Assembly (NCBI RefSeq): GCF_016746085.1
Contig: NZ_JAERTZ010000004.1
Coordinates: 142,035-206,034 of the forward strand
Reading direction: 5' to 3'
Length of the DNA: 64,000 bases
DNA from: Zobellella iuensis
GTDB taxonomy: Bacteria; Pseudomonadota; Gammaproteobacteria; Enterobacterales; Aeromonadaceae
Of the stretch, positions 26,640 to 39,280 are shown piece by piece. The position numbers and the translations under genes are program-made. Every line of letters begins with the position of its first letter. Within the stretch, counting starts at the first letter, position 1. The notes below the pieces were generated by a model. The model saw only the letters and a program-made list of their open reading frames with translations, had not been told where the DNA came from and made no database searches.

Positions 26640-26703
26640 TCCACAGCAGGCGGGCCTGCCGGTAGGAGTGGTTCGAATAACCGAGCCTCGCCCGCGCGGC
26701 CTG

Positions 26704-27192
26704 CTACAGCCACCGTGCCGGATAGCTCCGCCGCCCCGTGCCGCGGTGATACACCAGCCCCATCAGCACGATCAGCAACGCCCCCAGCGCCACCGGCGAC
26801 CACAGAAAGCCCCAGCCCTGGCCGCTGAGCATCACGATCAGGGGGTTGGCTCCGGCCGGCGGATGGGTGGTGCCGGTCAGCAGCATCAGGCTCACCGCCA
26901 GGCCCACCGCCAGCCCCAGCGACCAGGGGTGCACCCCGAACAAGCTCATGATCGCCAGCCCGACCAGGGTGGTCAGGAGATGGCCGAGCACGATGTTCCG
27001 GGGCTGGGCCAGCGGGCTGTCCGGCAGGCCGAAGAGGATCACCATGGTGGCGCCGAACGGAGCCATTAGCCACAGGGCCCCGTCATTGAACTGCTCCAGG
27101 CCGGCCAGCACCGAAATGCACAGCATGGCCCCCGCACCCGCCACCAGGGCAGGGCCCGCACCCGACAGGCGGGACATCACCGTATTACTCAT
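26704..27192 (-). CDS. HPP-family membrane protein
   Basis: 162 residues with four to five membrane helices. The HPP signature THPPAGANP lies near residue 110, and GALWLMAPFGATMVILFG near 37-54 is the other conserved block. HPP proteins have been linked to nitrite transport in chloroplasts and cyanobacteria; the bacterial role is otherwise unclear. It is divergent from a TetR-type gene, and two operator-like repeats lie between them. Confidence 0.85.
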   Translation of the reverse strand: MSNTVMSRLSGAGPALVAGAGAMLCISVLAGLEQFNDGALWLMAPFGATMVILFGLPDSPLAQPRNIVLGHLLTTLVGLAIMSLFGVHPWSLGLAVGLAVSLMLLTGTTHPPAGANPLIVMLSGQGWGFLWSPVALGALLIVLMGLVYHRGTGRRSYPARWL

Positions 27193-27212
27193 AGACCTTC
27201 TCCAGTAAAAAA

Positions 27213-27230
27213 GTAGACCGAATTGTCTAC
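27213..27230. promoter_or_regulatory. Operator-like inverted repeat 1 (TetR/HPP)
   Basis: GTAGAC, six bases, GTCTAC: a perfect 18-base inverted repeat 20 bases before the HPP start codon. Its centre is 30 bases, about three helical turns, from that of the second repeat. Probably bound by the divergent TetR-type protein. Confidence 0.7.
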
Positions 27231-27241
27231 CCTCAATTTAG

Positions 27242-27261
27242 GGTAGACATATCGGTATACC
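27242..27261. promoter_or_regulatory. Operator-like inverted repeat 2 (TetR/HPP)
   Basis: GGTAGAC, six bases, GTATACC: the same motif as the first repeat with one mismatch in the second arm. It lies 31 bases before the TetR start, in a good position for autorepression. Confidence 0.65.
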
Positions 27262-27292
27262 TCTGTCAACATCGACAAAAAAGGAGAGAGCC

Positions 27293-27862
27293 ATGGACAA
27301 GCGCCAGCAGCTTATCGTCACCGCCTTCGAGCTGTTCTACCGGCACGGCATTCATGCGGTGGGCATCAACCAGATACTGCAATGCTCGGGGGTGGCGAAA
27401 AAAACCCTGTACCACCACTTTCCCGGCAAGGAGGCGCTGGTGGAAGCGGTGGTGGCCTATCGTGACCGGAACTACCTGGAATGGCTGGACGCCCGCCTCG
27501 CCCGGGCGGAAGGCGGTGTGCCTGCGGTGATCGAGGCGCTGTTCGACGCCCTGGACGACTGGTTCAACGACAGGGTCGAGCTGCTTACCGCGTTTCACGG
27601 CTGTTTTTTTATCAACACCTGCGGGGAATACGGCGATCCGGAACACCAGGTGCACCGCCGGTGCGCCCGCCACAAGGCCGCCGTTATCGCCCGCATCGCC
27701 GGCCACCTGGCTCGTTGCGGCCTGGAGCAGGAACAGGCCCTCGCCCTGGCCGACACCTTGGGGCTGCTAAAGGAAGGCGCCATAGTGCAGGCCCATGTAA
27801 CGGGCGACACACAGGCGGCACTCAAGGGCAAGGCCCTGGCCGTCACCTTGGCAAGGTTGTGA
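27293..27862 (+). CDS. TetR-family transcriptional regulator
   Basis: 189 residues. The N-terminal helix-turn-helix is typical: AFELFYRHGIHAVGINQILQ and then GVAKKTLYHHFPGKEALVEAV. The C-terminal ligand domain has several Cys and His residues (HGCFFINTCGEY) that could matter for sensing. It is divergent from the HPP gene and most likely represses both itself and that gene through the two repeats between them. Effector unknown. GGAGAG lies eight bases before the ATG. Confidence 0.88.
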   Translation: MDKRQQLIVTAFELFYRHGIHAVGINQILQCSGVAKKTLYHHFPGKEALVEAVVAYRDRNYLEWLDARLARAEGGVPAVIEALFDALDDWFNDRVELLTAFHGCFFINTCGEYGDPEHQVHRRCARHKAAVIARIAGHLARCGLEQEQALALADTLGLLKEGAIVQAHVTGDTQAALKGKALAVTLARL

Positions 27863-27982
27863 ACGGGGAGGTATTACGGATCTGAACTGGCACTCTTGCC
27901 AGCAGGCAGACACCGCCGTTTACTGGTGGAACGCGGGCGGGCCGCCCGCGCTCCAACATAGCGGCCGCCCGCGCCCCAGGCG

Positions 27983-28390
27983 TCAGCCGAACCGGCGCGA
28001 CTCCCGGTTGACCTCGTCCACCTGGCCGTTCAGGGTCCAGTAGTCGTAGAGGTAGCCGAGCAGGAAGAGGCCGCCGGTGAAGAACCAGATAATGGCGGTG
28101 AGCCACTTGCCCATATAGAGCCGGTGGGCGCCGAAGATGCCGAGGAAGGTCAGCAGTATCCAGCTGACGTTGTAGTCCTTGGGGCCGACCACATAGCGGC
28201 GCTCGGCGGCGCGGTCCATGGAGGGAATCAGGAACAAGTCCACTATCCAGCCGATAAAGAACAGGCCCAGGGTAAAGAAGTAGAGGGTGCCGCTGATGGG
28301 GCGGCCGTAGTAGAAGCGGTGCGCGCCCATAAAGCCGAATATCCACAGGATATAGCCGATCACCTTGCTGTGCGTGTTGTTGACAATCAC
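27983..28390 (-). CDS. Double TM2-domain membrane protein
   Basis: 135 residues from a GTG start at 28388-28390; AGGGGAAAGGGG lies just before it and no ATG fits. Two TM2 units are present, each with GAHRFYYG/GAHRLYMG after the first helix and a second hydrophobic segment (FFTLGLFFIGWIVDLF; FFTGGLFLLGYLYDYW). TM2 proteins are small membrane proteins of unknown biochemical role. Single gene. Confidence 0.85.
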   Translation of the reverse strand: MIVNNTHSKVIGYILWIFGFMGAHRFYYGRPISGTLYFFTLGLFFIGWIVDLFLIPSMDRAAERRYVVGPKDYNVSWILLTFLGIFGAHRLYMGKWLTAIIWFFTGGLFLLGYLYDYWTLNGQVDEVNRESRRFG

Positions 28391-28531
28391 CCCTTTCCCC
28401 TCGCCCGGTATTGAAAGGGGGGATTCTACTCCCGGAGCGCCCGGGCGGCCATTCCGTTAACACAGAAGGGCGACGGCAGGCGTCGCCCCGAGCCACCCTC
28501 AGAGCCTGTTTAAGGTCTTTGCGAAACCGTC

Positions 28532-28596
28532 GTCATCTCCGCGAAGGCGGAGATCCATGACATATTGCACTGGACTCCCGCCTTCGCGGGAGTGAC
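28532..28596. repeat. REP pair downstream of thiH
   Basis: Two hairpins in opposite orientation: TCTCCGC/GCGGAGA around GAAG, and ACTCCCGC/GCGGGAGT around CTTC, with flanking GTCAT...GTGAC ends. The core is shared with the repeat at 16954-17071. The pair lies beyond the end of the thiamin operon and may protect its 3' end. Confidence 0.85.
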
Positions 28597-28647
28597 AACA
28601 GAGAACGACGAAGCGTTGGCCAAGTACAACCGGCTGCGAACACGCTT

Positions 28648-29766
28648 TTAGCGGCTGGCGGAGTAGCTGTTGTCCCAGTCCTTCCATACCGGCTGCAGGC
28701 CGGCGGCGGCCACCGCCCTGGCCACCTCGGCCGGGGCGCGGTCGTCGTCGATCTCGAACTGCTCCAGCTCGACGCTGGCGTCGGCGTAGCCGCCGGGCTG
28801 GGTCTTGGAGCCGGCGCTGATGCTGGTGATGCCGAGCGGGATCACCTTGTCACGGAACTGCTCCGACTCCCGGGTGGACAGGCTGAGCTCCAGCTCCTGG
28901 TCGAACAGCCGGTAGGCGCAGATCAGCTGCACCAGTTGGCGGTCGCTCATCACCGACTTGGGCTCCAGGCCGCCGGCGCAGGGCCGCAGGCGCGGGAAGG
29001 ACACCGAATAGCGGGTCTGCCAGTAGTGCTTCTGCAGGTAGCGCAGGTGCGCCGCCACGTAGAAGCTGTCGGCGCGCCAGTCCTCCAGCCCGAACAGGGC
29101 GCCCAGACCGATCTTGTCGATGCCCGCCTTGCCCAGGCGGTCCGGGGTTTCCAGCCGCCAGCGGAAGTCCTTCTTCTTGCCGCGGATATGGTGCTGGTCG
29201 TAGGTCAGGTGCTGGTAGGTCTCCTGGTACACCATAACGCTGTCCAGCCCGTATTCCCGCAGTTCGGCGTATTCCTCCCGGGACAGGGGCTGCACCTCCA
29301 TCATCACATAGCTGAAGTGGCGCTTGATGATCGGCAGCATCCGCTTGAAGTAGTCCAGCCCCACCTTGCCCTCGTGCTCGCCGGTCACCAGCAGCACGGT
29401 GTCGAAGCCCATGGCCTTGATCGCCAGGCATTCCCGCTCTATCTCTTCCTCCGTCAGGGTGCGCCGCTTGAGCCGGTTGCTCATGGAAAAACCGCAGTAG
29501 GTGCAGTCGTTGGCGCACAGGTTGGACAGGTAGAGCGGGATATAAAAGCCCACGGTGTTGCCGAAGCGCTGGCGGGTCAGGCGGTAGGCCTGCTGCGCCA
29601 TCTGCTCCAGGTAGGGCTCGGCGGCCGGCGAGATCAGCGCCATAAAGTCGTGCAGATCCCGTTTCGGCCGGGCCAGGGCCCGCTCCACGTCCCGCGCCTG
29701 CTTGCCGTAGATGCTCAGCTTGATGTCGTCCCAGTCCAGGGACGACCAGACCTCGAAGAAGCTCAT
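28648..29766 (-). CDS. thiH: 2-iminoacetate synthase ThiH
   Basis: 372 residues (E. coli 377). The radical-SAM cluster motif is [13 protein letters not shown] (C-x3-C-x2-C). Other ThiH blocks include [20 protein letters not shown] and the C-terminal [13 protein letters not shown]. It cleaves tyrosine to dehydroglycine and p-cresol, giving the glycine unit of the thiazole ring, in complex with ThiG. Its ATG overlaps the thiG stop (ATGA). Last gene of the thiamin operon. Confidence 0.95.
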   Translation of the reverse strand: MSFFEVWSSLDWDDIKLSIYGKQARDVERALARPKRDLHDFMALISPAAEPYLEQMAQQAYRLTRQRFGNTVGFYIPLYLSNLCANDCTYCGFSMSNRLKRRTLTEEEIERECLAIKAMGFDTVLLVTGEHEGKVGLDYFKRMLPIIKRHFSYVMMEVQPLSREEYAELREYGLDSVMVYQETYQHLTYDQHHIRGKKKDFRWRLETPDRLGKAGIDKIGLGALFGLEDWRADSFYVAAHLRYLQKHYWQTRYSVSFPRLRPCAGGLEPKSVMSDRQLVQLICAYRLFDQELELSLSTRESEQFRDKVIPLGITSISAGSKTQPGGYADASVELEQFEIDDDRAPAEVARAVAAAGLQPVWKDWDNSYSASR

Positions 29767-30533
29767 AACGCCCCCAGGAAGGCGGTGAGCGGGCTGGAGG
29801 CCTGGGCCTGGTGGCTCTGGCCGGCCAGCCCCGCTTCAAAGGCCATCCGTCCGGCTTCCACCGCCAGCCGGAAGGCCCGGCCCATGGCCACCGGATCGCC
29901 GGCCACGGCGATGGCGGTGTTCACCAGCACCGCATCGGCACCCAGCTCCATGGCGTAGGCGGCGTGGCTGGGCGCGCCTATGCCCGCATCCACCACCACC
30001 GGCACGGTGGATTGCTCGATGATGATCTCGAGGAAGTCCCGGGTCACCAGCCCCTTGTTGGAGCCGATGGGGGCGCCCAGTGGCATCACCGCCGCGCAGC
30101 CGGCTTCTTCCAGCCGCTTGCACAGCACGGGATCGGCGCCACAGTAGGGCAGCACCACAAAGCCCTCCTGCACCAGCCGCTCGGCGGCGCGCAGGGTTTC
30201 GATGGGATCGGGCAGCAGGTATTTGGGGTCCGGGTGGATCTCCAGCTTGAGCCAGTTCGTGCCCAGGGCCTCCCGCGCCAGCCGGGCGGCGAACACCGCC
30301 TCGTCGGCGTTTTTGGCGCCCGAGGTGTTGGGCAGCAGGTTGACGCCCAGCGCCAGCAGCGGCGGCAGTATGTCGTCGCTGTGGGCCTTGAGATCCACCC
30401 GCTTCAGGGCCATGGTCACCAGCTCGGAGCCACTGGATTCGAACGCCGCCTTCATGACGGCGCCATTGGCAAACTTGCCGGTGCCGGTGAACAGGCGGGA
30501 ATTAAAGGTCTTGTCGGCGATGGTCAGGCTCAT
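29763..30533 (-). CDS. thiG: Thiazole synthase ThiG
   Basis: 256 residues from the ATG at 30531-30533. The TIM-barrel contains TGTGKFANG, the Schiff-base Lys in [19 protein letters not shown], the phosphate loop [10 protein letters not shown], and VVVDAGIG. ThiG condenses deoxyxylulose 5-phosphate, dehydroglycine and ThiS thiocarboxylate into the thiazole phosphate. It starts one base after the thiS stop. Confidence 0.95.
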   Translation of the reverse strand: MSLTIADKTFNSRLFTGTGKFANGAVMKAAFESSGSELVTMALKRVDLKAHSDDILPPLLALGVNLLPNTSGAKNADEAVFAARLAREALGTNWLKLEIHPDPKYLLPDPIETLRAAERLVQEGFVVLPYCGADPVLCKRLEEAGCAAVMPLGAPIGSNKGLVTRDFLEIIIEQSTVPVVVDAGIGAPSHAAYAMELGADAVLVNTAIAVAGDPVAMGRAFRLAVEAGRMAFEAGLAGQSHQAQASSPLTAFLGAL

Positions 30534-30534
30534 C

Positions 30535-30735
30535 TCAGCCTCCGGCGATGGCGTGGAACAGGGTGATGGTGTCGTCGGGCGCCAGGGCCTGCTCGGGCCA
30601 GCGGCCGCGGGCCACCACCTGCTGGTTGAGGGCGACCGCCACCCCGGGTTTGTCTTGCTCAAGCTCCGCCAGCAGCCGGCCCAGGGTGGTACCCTCCGCC
30701 AGCTCCAGCGCTTCGTCGTTCAGGGTTACGCGCAT
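30535..30735 (-). CDS. thiS: Sulfur carrier protein ThiS
   Basis: 66 residues from the ATG at 30733-30735; a longer upstream start would run deep into thiF. Ubiquitin-like fold ending in the required Gly-Gly (HAIAGG), which ThiF adenylates and which then carries the thiocarboxylate sulfur. It overlaps the end of thiF by ten bases. Confidence 0.94.
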   Translation of the reverse strand: MRVTLNDEALELAEGTTLGRLLAELEQDKPGVAVALNQQVVARGRWPEQALAPDDTITLFHAIAGG

Positions 30736-31482
30736 GATGATTCTCCACTCTCTGGGCCGCACACGGGGCAGGCCGGATCCCTGGGCACCTTGAGGCTGTG
30801 CCAGCGATGGGCCTTGGCCTCGAACAGCTTGAGTTCGCCCCAGGGCACGCTGCCGGTACCGGTTAAAAACTTGATGGCTTCCAGCGCCTGCAACAGGCCG
30901 ATGGTGCCCACCACGGGGCCGATCACGCCGGCGTTGCCGCAGTTGAGCCGCTCGCTCTGCTCGGGCTGGTACAGGCAGCGGTAGCAGCCGTGATCCCGTT
31001 CCGGATTGAGCGCCAGCAGCTGGCCCTCGAAACGGATGGCGGCCCCCACCAGCAGCGGCTTGCCCCAGGCGTAACAGGCGGCGTTGATGGCCTGGCGCAC
31101 CGCCATGTTGTCGGTGCAGTCCAGCACCAGATCCACCTCGGCCACGAAGTCACCCAGGGCGCGTTCGTCCAGCTTCTGGTTGACCGCGATCAGCTCCACC
31201 TCGGGGTTGAGCCTGTGCAGCCTGTCCCGGGCCACCTCGGCCTTGCTCAGCTTGAGGCTGTCGCTGTCGTACAGGGTCTGGCGCTGCAGGTTGCTCACCT
31301 CTATCTGGTCGAAGTCGGCCAGCCACAGGGTGCCCACCCCGGCCGCCGCCAGGTACTGGGCGGCGGGCGAGCCCAGGCCGCCCAGGCCGACGATCAGCAC
31401 GGAGGCGTTTTTCAGCCTGAGCTGGCCGGCCTCGCCTACCTCCTCGAGCAGCAGGTGGCGGCTGTAGCGCAGGAATTCGCCG

Positions 31483-31493
<11 letters not shown>
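30726..31493 (-). CDS. thiF: ThiS adenylyltransferase ThiF
   Basis: 255 residues from the ATG at 31491-31493. E1-like Rossmann motif [13 protein letters not shown], then [16 protein letters not shown], and two zinc Cys pairs, CYRC and CPVC. It activates the ThiS C-terminus with ATP. It overlaps thiDE by eleven bases and thiS by ten. Confidence 0.94.
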
Positions 31494-35045
<3,552 letters not shown>

Positions 35046-35048
35046 TCA

Positions 35049-35134
35049 CTTGTTTCCCTTCGCAGGTATTAGCCTGATCAGGTTCAACGGATCCCGCTGT
35101 TCGCGGTCTCAGCCCTTGGGGGCACTCCGACAAG
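35049..35134 (-). ncRNA. TPP riboswitch (thi box) controlling thiC
   Basis: Read on the minus strand, the aptamer carries the conserved CTGAGA (35107-35112) and CTGATCAGGCTAATACCTG blocks that hold the pyrimidine and pyrophosphate. Closing helix P1 pairs CTTGT at 35130-35134 with ACAAG at 35049-35053. It lies 100 bases before the thiC start, with no obvious T-run terminator, so translation control by hiding the ribosome site is the likelier mode. Confidence 0.96.
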
Positions 35135-35143
35135 ATGGACGTC

Positions 35144-35173
35144 AGTATAGCCAGAGCCGCCGGTCAAAAGCAA
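35144..35173 (-). promoter_or_regulatory. Likely thi operon promoter
   Basis: On the minus strand, TTGCTT (35168-35173) and TATACT (35144-35149) are spaced 18 bases. The expected transcript start is just before the riboswitch, which fits. Confidence 0.6.
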
Positions 35174-35240
35174 AGCGGTTGGATACAATTTTTGCAATCC
35201 TGTGTTAACTCTTTATCAACAAAGACATTAAAGCGGGGCA

Positions 35241-36122
35241 CTACCCCCAGGCCAGCCCCAGGGCCAGCAGGCCGGTAAAGATCAGGGTGCCGCGGGCGGT
35301 CAGCCCCAGGGCCCGGTTCAGCGCCGGCCCCTGCTCGGTCAGCACCAGCCGGGTGGCGCCGGCCAGGGGCCAGAGCCCGAGCAGGGCCAGAAAACCCCAG
35401 CCCGCCATCAGCTGCGTTCCCGCCAGCAGGGCCGTGGCCAGCAGCAATAGCTGGTAGACCCTGGCCCGGGCCAGCCCCAGGCGCAGGGCCAGGGTGTGCT
35501 TGCCCGCCCGGCGATCCGATTCCAGATCGCGGATATTGTTGATATTGAGCACCGCCACCGACAGCAGGCCCGCCACCAGGGCGGCCCAGCCGGCGCCGGC
35601 TCCCGGCTGGTGCAGCATCAGCCAGCTGGTGCCCAGCACCGCCACCGGGCCGAAGAACACGAACACCGCCAGATCCCCCAGCCCCCGGTAGCCGTAGGGG
35701 CGCCGGCCCAGGGTGTAGCCCAGGGCCGCCAGCAGGGCCAAGGCGCCCAGCAGCAGAAAACCAAGCCAGGCGCCCCGGTCGGCGCCCAGGGCCCGGCCCA
35801 GCAGCAAGAGGCCGGACAACGCCGCCAGGCCGGCGGTCAGCCGGATGGCGGACCGCAGCTGCGCCGGGGTCGCCAGGCCCGAGGCCAGCACCCGGGCGGG
35901 GCCGGCGCGCCCCTCGGCGTCGGTGCCGCGCACCCCGTCGCCGTAGTCGTTGGCCAGGTTGGAGAGGATCTGCAGCAGCAGGGCGGTGAGCAGGGCCAGC
36001 AGCAGCACGCCGCCGTCGAAGGCACCCTCCCCGGCCGCCACCCCGGCGCCGAGCAGGATGGACGCCAGCGCCAGGGGCAGGGTCTTGGGTCGGATGGCGT
36101 TCAGCCAGGTGCTCAGGGGCAT
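35241..36122 (-). CDS. menA: 1,4-dihydroxy-2-naphthoate polyprenyltransferase MenA
   Basis: 293 residues from the ATG at 36120-36122; a TTG seven codons upstream is the alternative. UbiA-type enzyme with about eight helices and the aspartate motifs NLANDYGDGVRGTD and NINNIRDLESDRRAGK. It attaches the polyprenyl tail to dihydroxynaphthoate in menaquinone synthesis, at the inner membrane. Conserved YGYRGLGDLAVFVFFG also fits. It is divergent from the menC homologue. Confidence 0.93.
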   Translation of the reverse strand: MPLSTWLNAIRPKTLPLALASILLGAGVAAGEGAFDGGVLLLALLTALLLQILSNLANDYGDGVRGTDAEGRAGPARVLASGLATPAQLRSAIRLTAGLAALSGLLLLGRALGADRGAWLGFLLLGALALLAALGYTLGRRPYGYRGLGDLAVFVFFGPVAVLGTSWLMLHQPGAGAGWAALVAGLLSVAVLNINNIRDLESDRRAGKHTLALRLGLARARVYQLLLLATALLAGTQLMAGWGFLALLGLWPLAGATRLVLTEQGPALNRALGLTARGTLIFTGLLALGLAWG

Positions 36123-36260
36123 CGGCGCTCTCTTGGTCGTCAAGGAAAAAACCTATCATACCCAAGCCCCGGGCGATAAAAACAGCACTACCGTCCCCGG
36201 CGGACAGATGTTACTTTTAGTTAAAGATATTTCCGACGGCGATTAACGGGGTCACCACAA

Positions 36261-37175
36261 ATGCATATTGCGGTTTACGGCTATGAACTTCCCCTGACCA
36301 TGGCGCTCACCATCAGGGGTACCCCCCTCGGTCGCCGCCGGGGCCTTTACGTCTGCATCGACGGCCGCTGGGGCGAGGTCGCCCCCCTGCCCGGCGAGTC
36401 CCGCGAGAGCCTGGAGGACGCCCGGGACGAGCTGCTGGCCGCCTGCGCGCGGCTGGCCCAAGGCCAGCCCCACGGTGCCCGCCTGCCCTCGGTGCAATTC
36501 GGGCTGGACTGCACCCTCACCGCCATCGACGGCGAACCGGCCCCCTCACTGCCGCTGCTGGAAGGCGAGCGGGAACCCATTATCCGCGCCTGGCGCTGCC
36601 GCCGGGTTCACCCCCAGCGGGCCTGGCTGACCCTCACCGGCGAGGTGCAGCACGACGCCGGCCTGGTGCGCGAGCTGACCCTGCTGGTACCCAGCCTGCA
36701 GCTGGTGCTGGACGCGGGCGGCCGGCTGAGCGAGGAGCAGCTGGAAGGGCTGTGGCGGCGCATCGATCCCGCCCGCATCGACTGGCTGCTGGAGCCCGCC
36801 GCCGACCTGGCCGCCAGCCGGCGACTGGCGGAGCGCCACGGCTGGCCGGTGGCCTTCGATCTCGGCCGCCATGCCGCCCCCGACTATCCGCTGTTCGACC
36901 AGCTCAGGGCCCTGGTGCTCAGGCCCAGCCAGCTGGGCAGCCTGGCCCTGTGCCGGGAACTGGCCGAGGCAGCCCGGGCCCGGGGGCTGGAAGTGGTGGT
37001 GGCCGACAGCCTGGAAAGCGGCCTGGGCAACGCCCAGTTGGCCCGCCTGAGCGCCCAATGGGCGCCGGGCCAGGCGGCCATGCTGGACCGGTTGCGCTAC
37101 CTGCTGGACAGGGGCGTGGACGGCAACGGCCGGCCGGACCTCGGCAGACTCACCCTGCTCCGGGAATACGGCTGA
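36261..37175 (+). CDS. menC: MenC-like protein (o-succinylbenzoate synthase family) without lysines
   Basis: 304 residues of the enolase superfamily. Metal ligands are kept: Asp151 in VLDAGGRL, Glu178 in LLEPA, Asp200 in AFDLGRH. The C-terminal VVADSLESGLGNAQLARLS aligns well with E. coli MenC. The two catalytic Lys are gone: the K-x-K strand reads LTLTG (122-127), and the IKP lysine is Arg221 in LRPSQLGSL. The whole protein contains no lysine. Lysine acid/base chemistry is therefore impossible, so it is either an inactive or altered family member. Divergent from menA, which argues for a menaquinone link; menB, D, E and F are not in the window. Confidence 0.8.
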   Translation: MHIAVYGYELPLTMALTIRGTPLGRRRGLYVCIDGRWGEVAPLPGESRESLEDARDELLAACARLAQGQPHGARLPSVQFGLDCTLTAIDGEPAPSLPLLEGEREPIIRAWRCRRVHPQRAWLTLTGEVQHDAGLVRELTLLVPSLQLVLDAGGRLSEEQLEGLWRRIDPARIDWLLEPAADLAASRRLAERHGWPVAFDLGRHAAPDYPLFDQLRALVLRPSQLGSLALCRELAEAARARGLEVVVADSLESGLGNAQLARLSAQWAPGQAAMLDRLRYLLDRGVDGNGRPDLGRLTLLREYG

Positions 37176-37280
37176 CAGGCTCCGGTTGGGCACCGAAACC
37201 CGGCGCCGGGCCAAGGTTTCCTTGGCAGACGGGGGGTAAATCCGTATAGTCAGGCCGATATTTCGACAGGTTCCCTATCT

Positions 37281-39248
37281 ATGCTTCAAGACAACCCCCT
37301 GCTGGCCCAGCTCAAGCAACAGCTGCGCGAATCCATGCCGACCAAGGAAGGTACCGTCAAGGCCACCGCCAAAGGTTTCGGCTTCCTCGAGGTGAGCGAG
37401 AAGGAAAGCATTTTCATCCCGCCGCCCTACATGAAGAAGGTGCTGCACGGCGACCGCATCACCGCCCTGGTGCGCACCGAAAACGAGAAGGAAGTGGCCG
37501 AGCCGGAAACCCTGGTCGAGCAGGGGCTGACCCGCTTCGTGGCCCGGGTGAAGTGGTTCCGCGACCGGCTCAACATAGTGCCCGATCACCCGCTGATCAA
37601 GGACGCCATCAAGGCCCGCACCATCAAGGGGTTGGATGAAAAGGGCCTGAAGGAAGGCGACTGGGTGCTGGGCGAACTCAAGCGCCACGCCCTCAAGGAC
37701 AACGGCTTTTTCGCCGAGGTGGTGGAGCTGATCGCCGGGGTCGACGACCCCATCGCCCCCTGGTGGGTGGTGCTGGCCCGCAACAAGCTGGCCAACCAGG
37801 CGCCCCGGGACCAGGACGAGTGGCAGACCCTGGAAGAATCCCTGCCGCGCCGGGATCTCACCGAGGTGCCCTTCTTCACCATCGACAGCGAGTCCACCCA
37901 GGACATGGACGACGCCCTCAGCGTGAAGAAGCTGGACAACGGCTGGGAGCTGACCGTGGCCATCGCCGATCCCACCGCCTATGTGCCCCACGACAGCGAT
38001 CTGGACAAGGTCGCCGCCGAACGCGCCTTTACCGTCTACCTGCCCGGCCGCAACATTCCCATGCTGCCGCGCACCCTGGCCGACGAACTGTGCTCGCTCA
38101 AGGCCGGCGAAGAGCGCCCCGCCCTGTGCGCCCGCCTGCTGATCGACTTTGACGGCAAGGTCACCGACCAGGTGGAATTCTTCGCCGCCCGCATCCGCTC
38201 CCAGGCCAAGCTGGCCTACGACAAGGTCTCCGACTGGGTCGAGCAGAAAGGCGACTGGCAGCCGGAAAGCGAGGTGATCGCCGAGCAGCTGCGCGAGCTG
38301 ACCGAACTCACCCGCGCCCGCAGCGCCTGGCGCAGCGAGCACGCCATCCTGTTCAAGGACAGGCCCGACTACCGCTTCGAGCTGGACGACGCCAGCAACG
38401 TGGTGGCCATTCACGTGGATCACCGCCGCATCGCCAACCAGATGGTGGAAGAGGCGATGATCGCCGCCAACCTGGCCTGCGGCAACTGGCTGGCCGAACA
38501 CGCCGGCACCGGGGTATTCAACGTGCACGCCGGCTTCGACGCCGAGAAGCTGGCCCAGGTGGCCGAGCTGCTGCAGGCCCACGAAGCCCCCTTCGAGCCG
38601 GAAAGCCTGGCCAGCCTGGAAGGTTTCTGCGCCCTGCGCCGCTGGCTGGACTCTCGCGACACCAGCTACCTGGACAACCGGGTACGCCGCTACCAGTCCT
38701 TCGCCGCCATGAGCGTGACCCCGGCCGAGCACTACGGCCTGGGCCTGGCCGCCTACGCCACCTGGACCTCGCCCATCCGTAAATACGGCGACATCATCAA
38801 CCACCGGCTGATCAAGGCGATACTGGCCGAGCAGGAGCACGAGGCCCATGTGCCCAGCGCCGAGCTGGCTCAGCACCTGTCCGAGCAGCGCCGCATGCAC
38901 CGCCGCGCCGAGCGCGACATCGCCGACTGGCTCTATGTGCGCTACCTGCAGCCGGCGGTGGCCGAGGGCAAGGTATTCGACGCCGAAATCATCGACATCG
39001 GCCGGGGCGGCGTAAAGCTGCGCCTGCAGGAAAACGGCGCCGTGGTATTTATGCCCTCCTCCCTGATCCTGGCCAACCGGGACCGGCTGGAATGCAGCTG
39101 GGACGACGGCCGCGTCTACCTGGACAAGGAAGCGGTCTACGAACTGGGCCAGCATATCCAGGTGATCCTCACCGAAGCGGTGGAAGACACCCGCTCGCTT
39201 ATCGCCAAGCCGGCGGTCCCCCTGGTGCCGGAAAAACCCGCCTCCTGA
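37281..39248 (+). CDS. rnb: Exoribonuclease II
   Basis: 655 residues (E. coli RNase II 644). Cold-shock domains at the N-terminus (GTVKATAKGFGFLEV) precede the RNB catalytic domain with DSESTQDMDDAL, whose aspartates bind magnesium. ADPTAYVPHDSDLDKVAAER and RTLADELCSLKAGEERPALC are typical. A C-terminal S1 domain follows (about 570-640). It degrades single-stranded RNA from the 3' end. A clear terminator follows. Confidence 0.95.
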   Translation: MLQDNPLLAQLKQQLRESMPTKEGTVKATAKGFGFLEVSEKESIFIPPPYMKKVLHGDRITALVRTENEKEVAEPETLVEQGLTRFVARVKWFRDRLNIVPDHPLIKDAIKARTIKGLDEKGLKEGDWVLGELKRHALKDNGFFAEVVELIAGVDDPIAPWWVVLARNKLANQAPRDQDEWQTLEESLPRRDLTEVPFFTIDSESTQDMDDALSVKKLDNGWELTVAIADPTAYVPHDSDLDKVAAERAFTVYLPGRNIPMLPRTLADELCSLKAGEERPALCARLLIDFDGKVTDQVEFFAARIRSQAKLAYDKVSDWVEQKGDWQPESEVIAEQLRELTELTRARSAWRSEHAILFKDRPDYRFELDDASNVVAIHVDHRRIANQMVEEAMIAANLACGNWLAEHAGTGVFNVHAGFDAEKLAQVAELLQAHEAPFEPESLASLEGFCALRRWLDSRDTSYLDNRVRRYQSFAAMSVTPAEHYGLGLAAYATWTSPIRKYGDIINHRLIKAILAEQEHEAHVPSAELAQHLSEQRRMHRRAERDIADWLYVRYLQPAVAEGKVFDAEIIDIGRGGVKLRLQENGAVVFMPSSLILANRDRLECSWDDGRVYLDKEAVYELGQHIQVILTEAVEDTRSLIAKPAVPLVPEKPAS

Positions 39249-39253
39249 TACCC

Positions 39254-39280
39254 AAAGGGCCTGCGATTGCAGGCCCTTTT
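39254..39280 (+). terminator. Terminator after rnb
   Basis: AAAGGGCCTGC and GCAGGCCCTTT form an eleven-base perfect stem around GATT, followed by a further T. The A-tract on the other side means it could also work for the leftward small gene. Confidence 0.92.

Noticed and set aside
28499..28687. 62-codon frame across the REP pair after thiH
   Set aside because: It runs through palindromic REP sequence and into thiH in another frame; such frames are common artefacts of REP hairpins.
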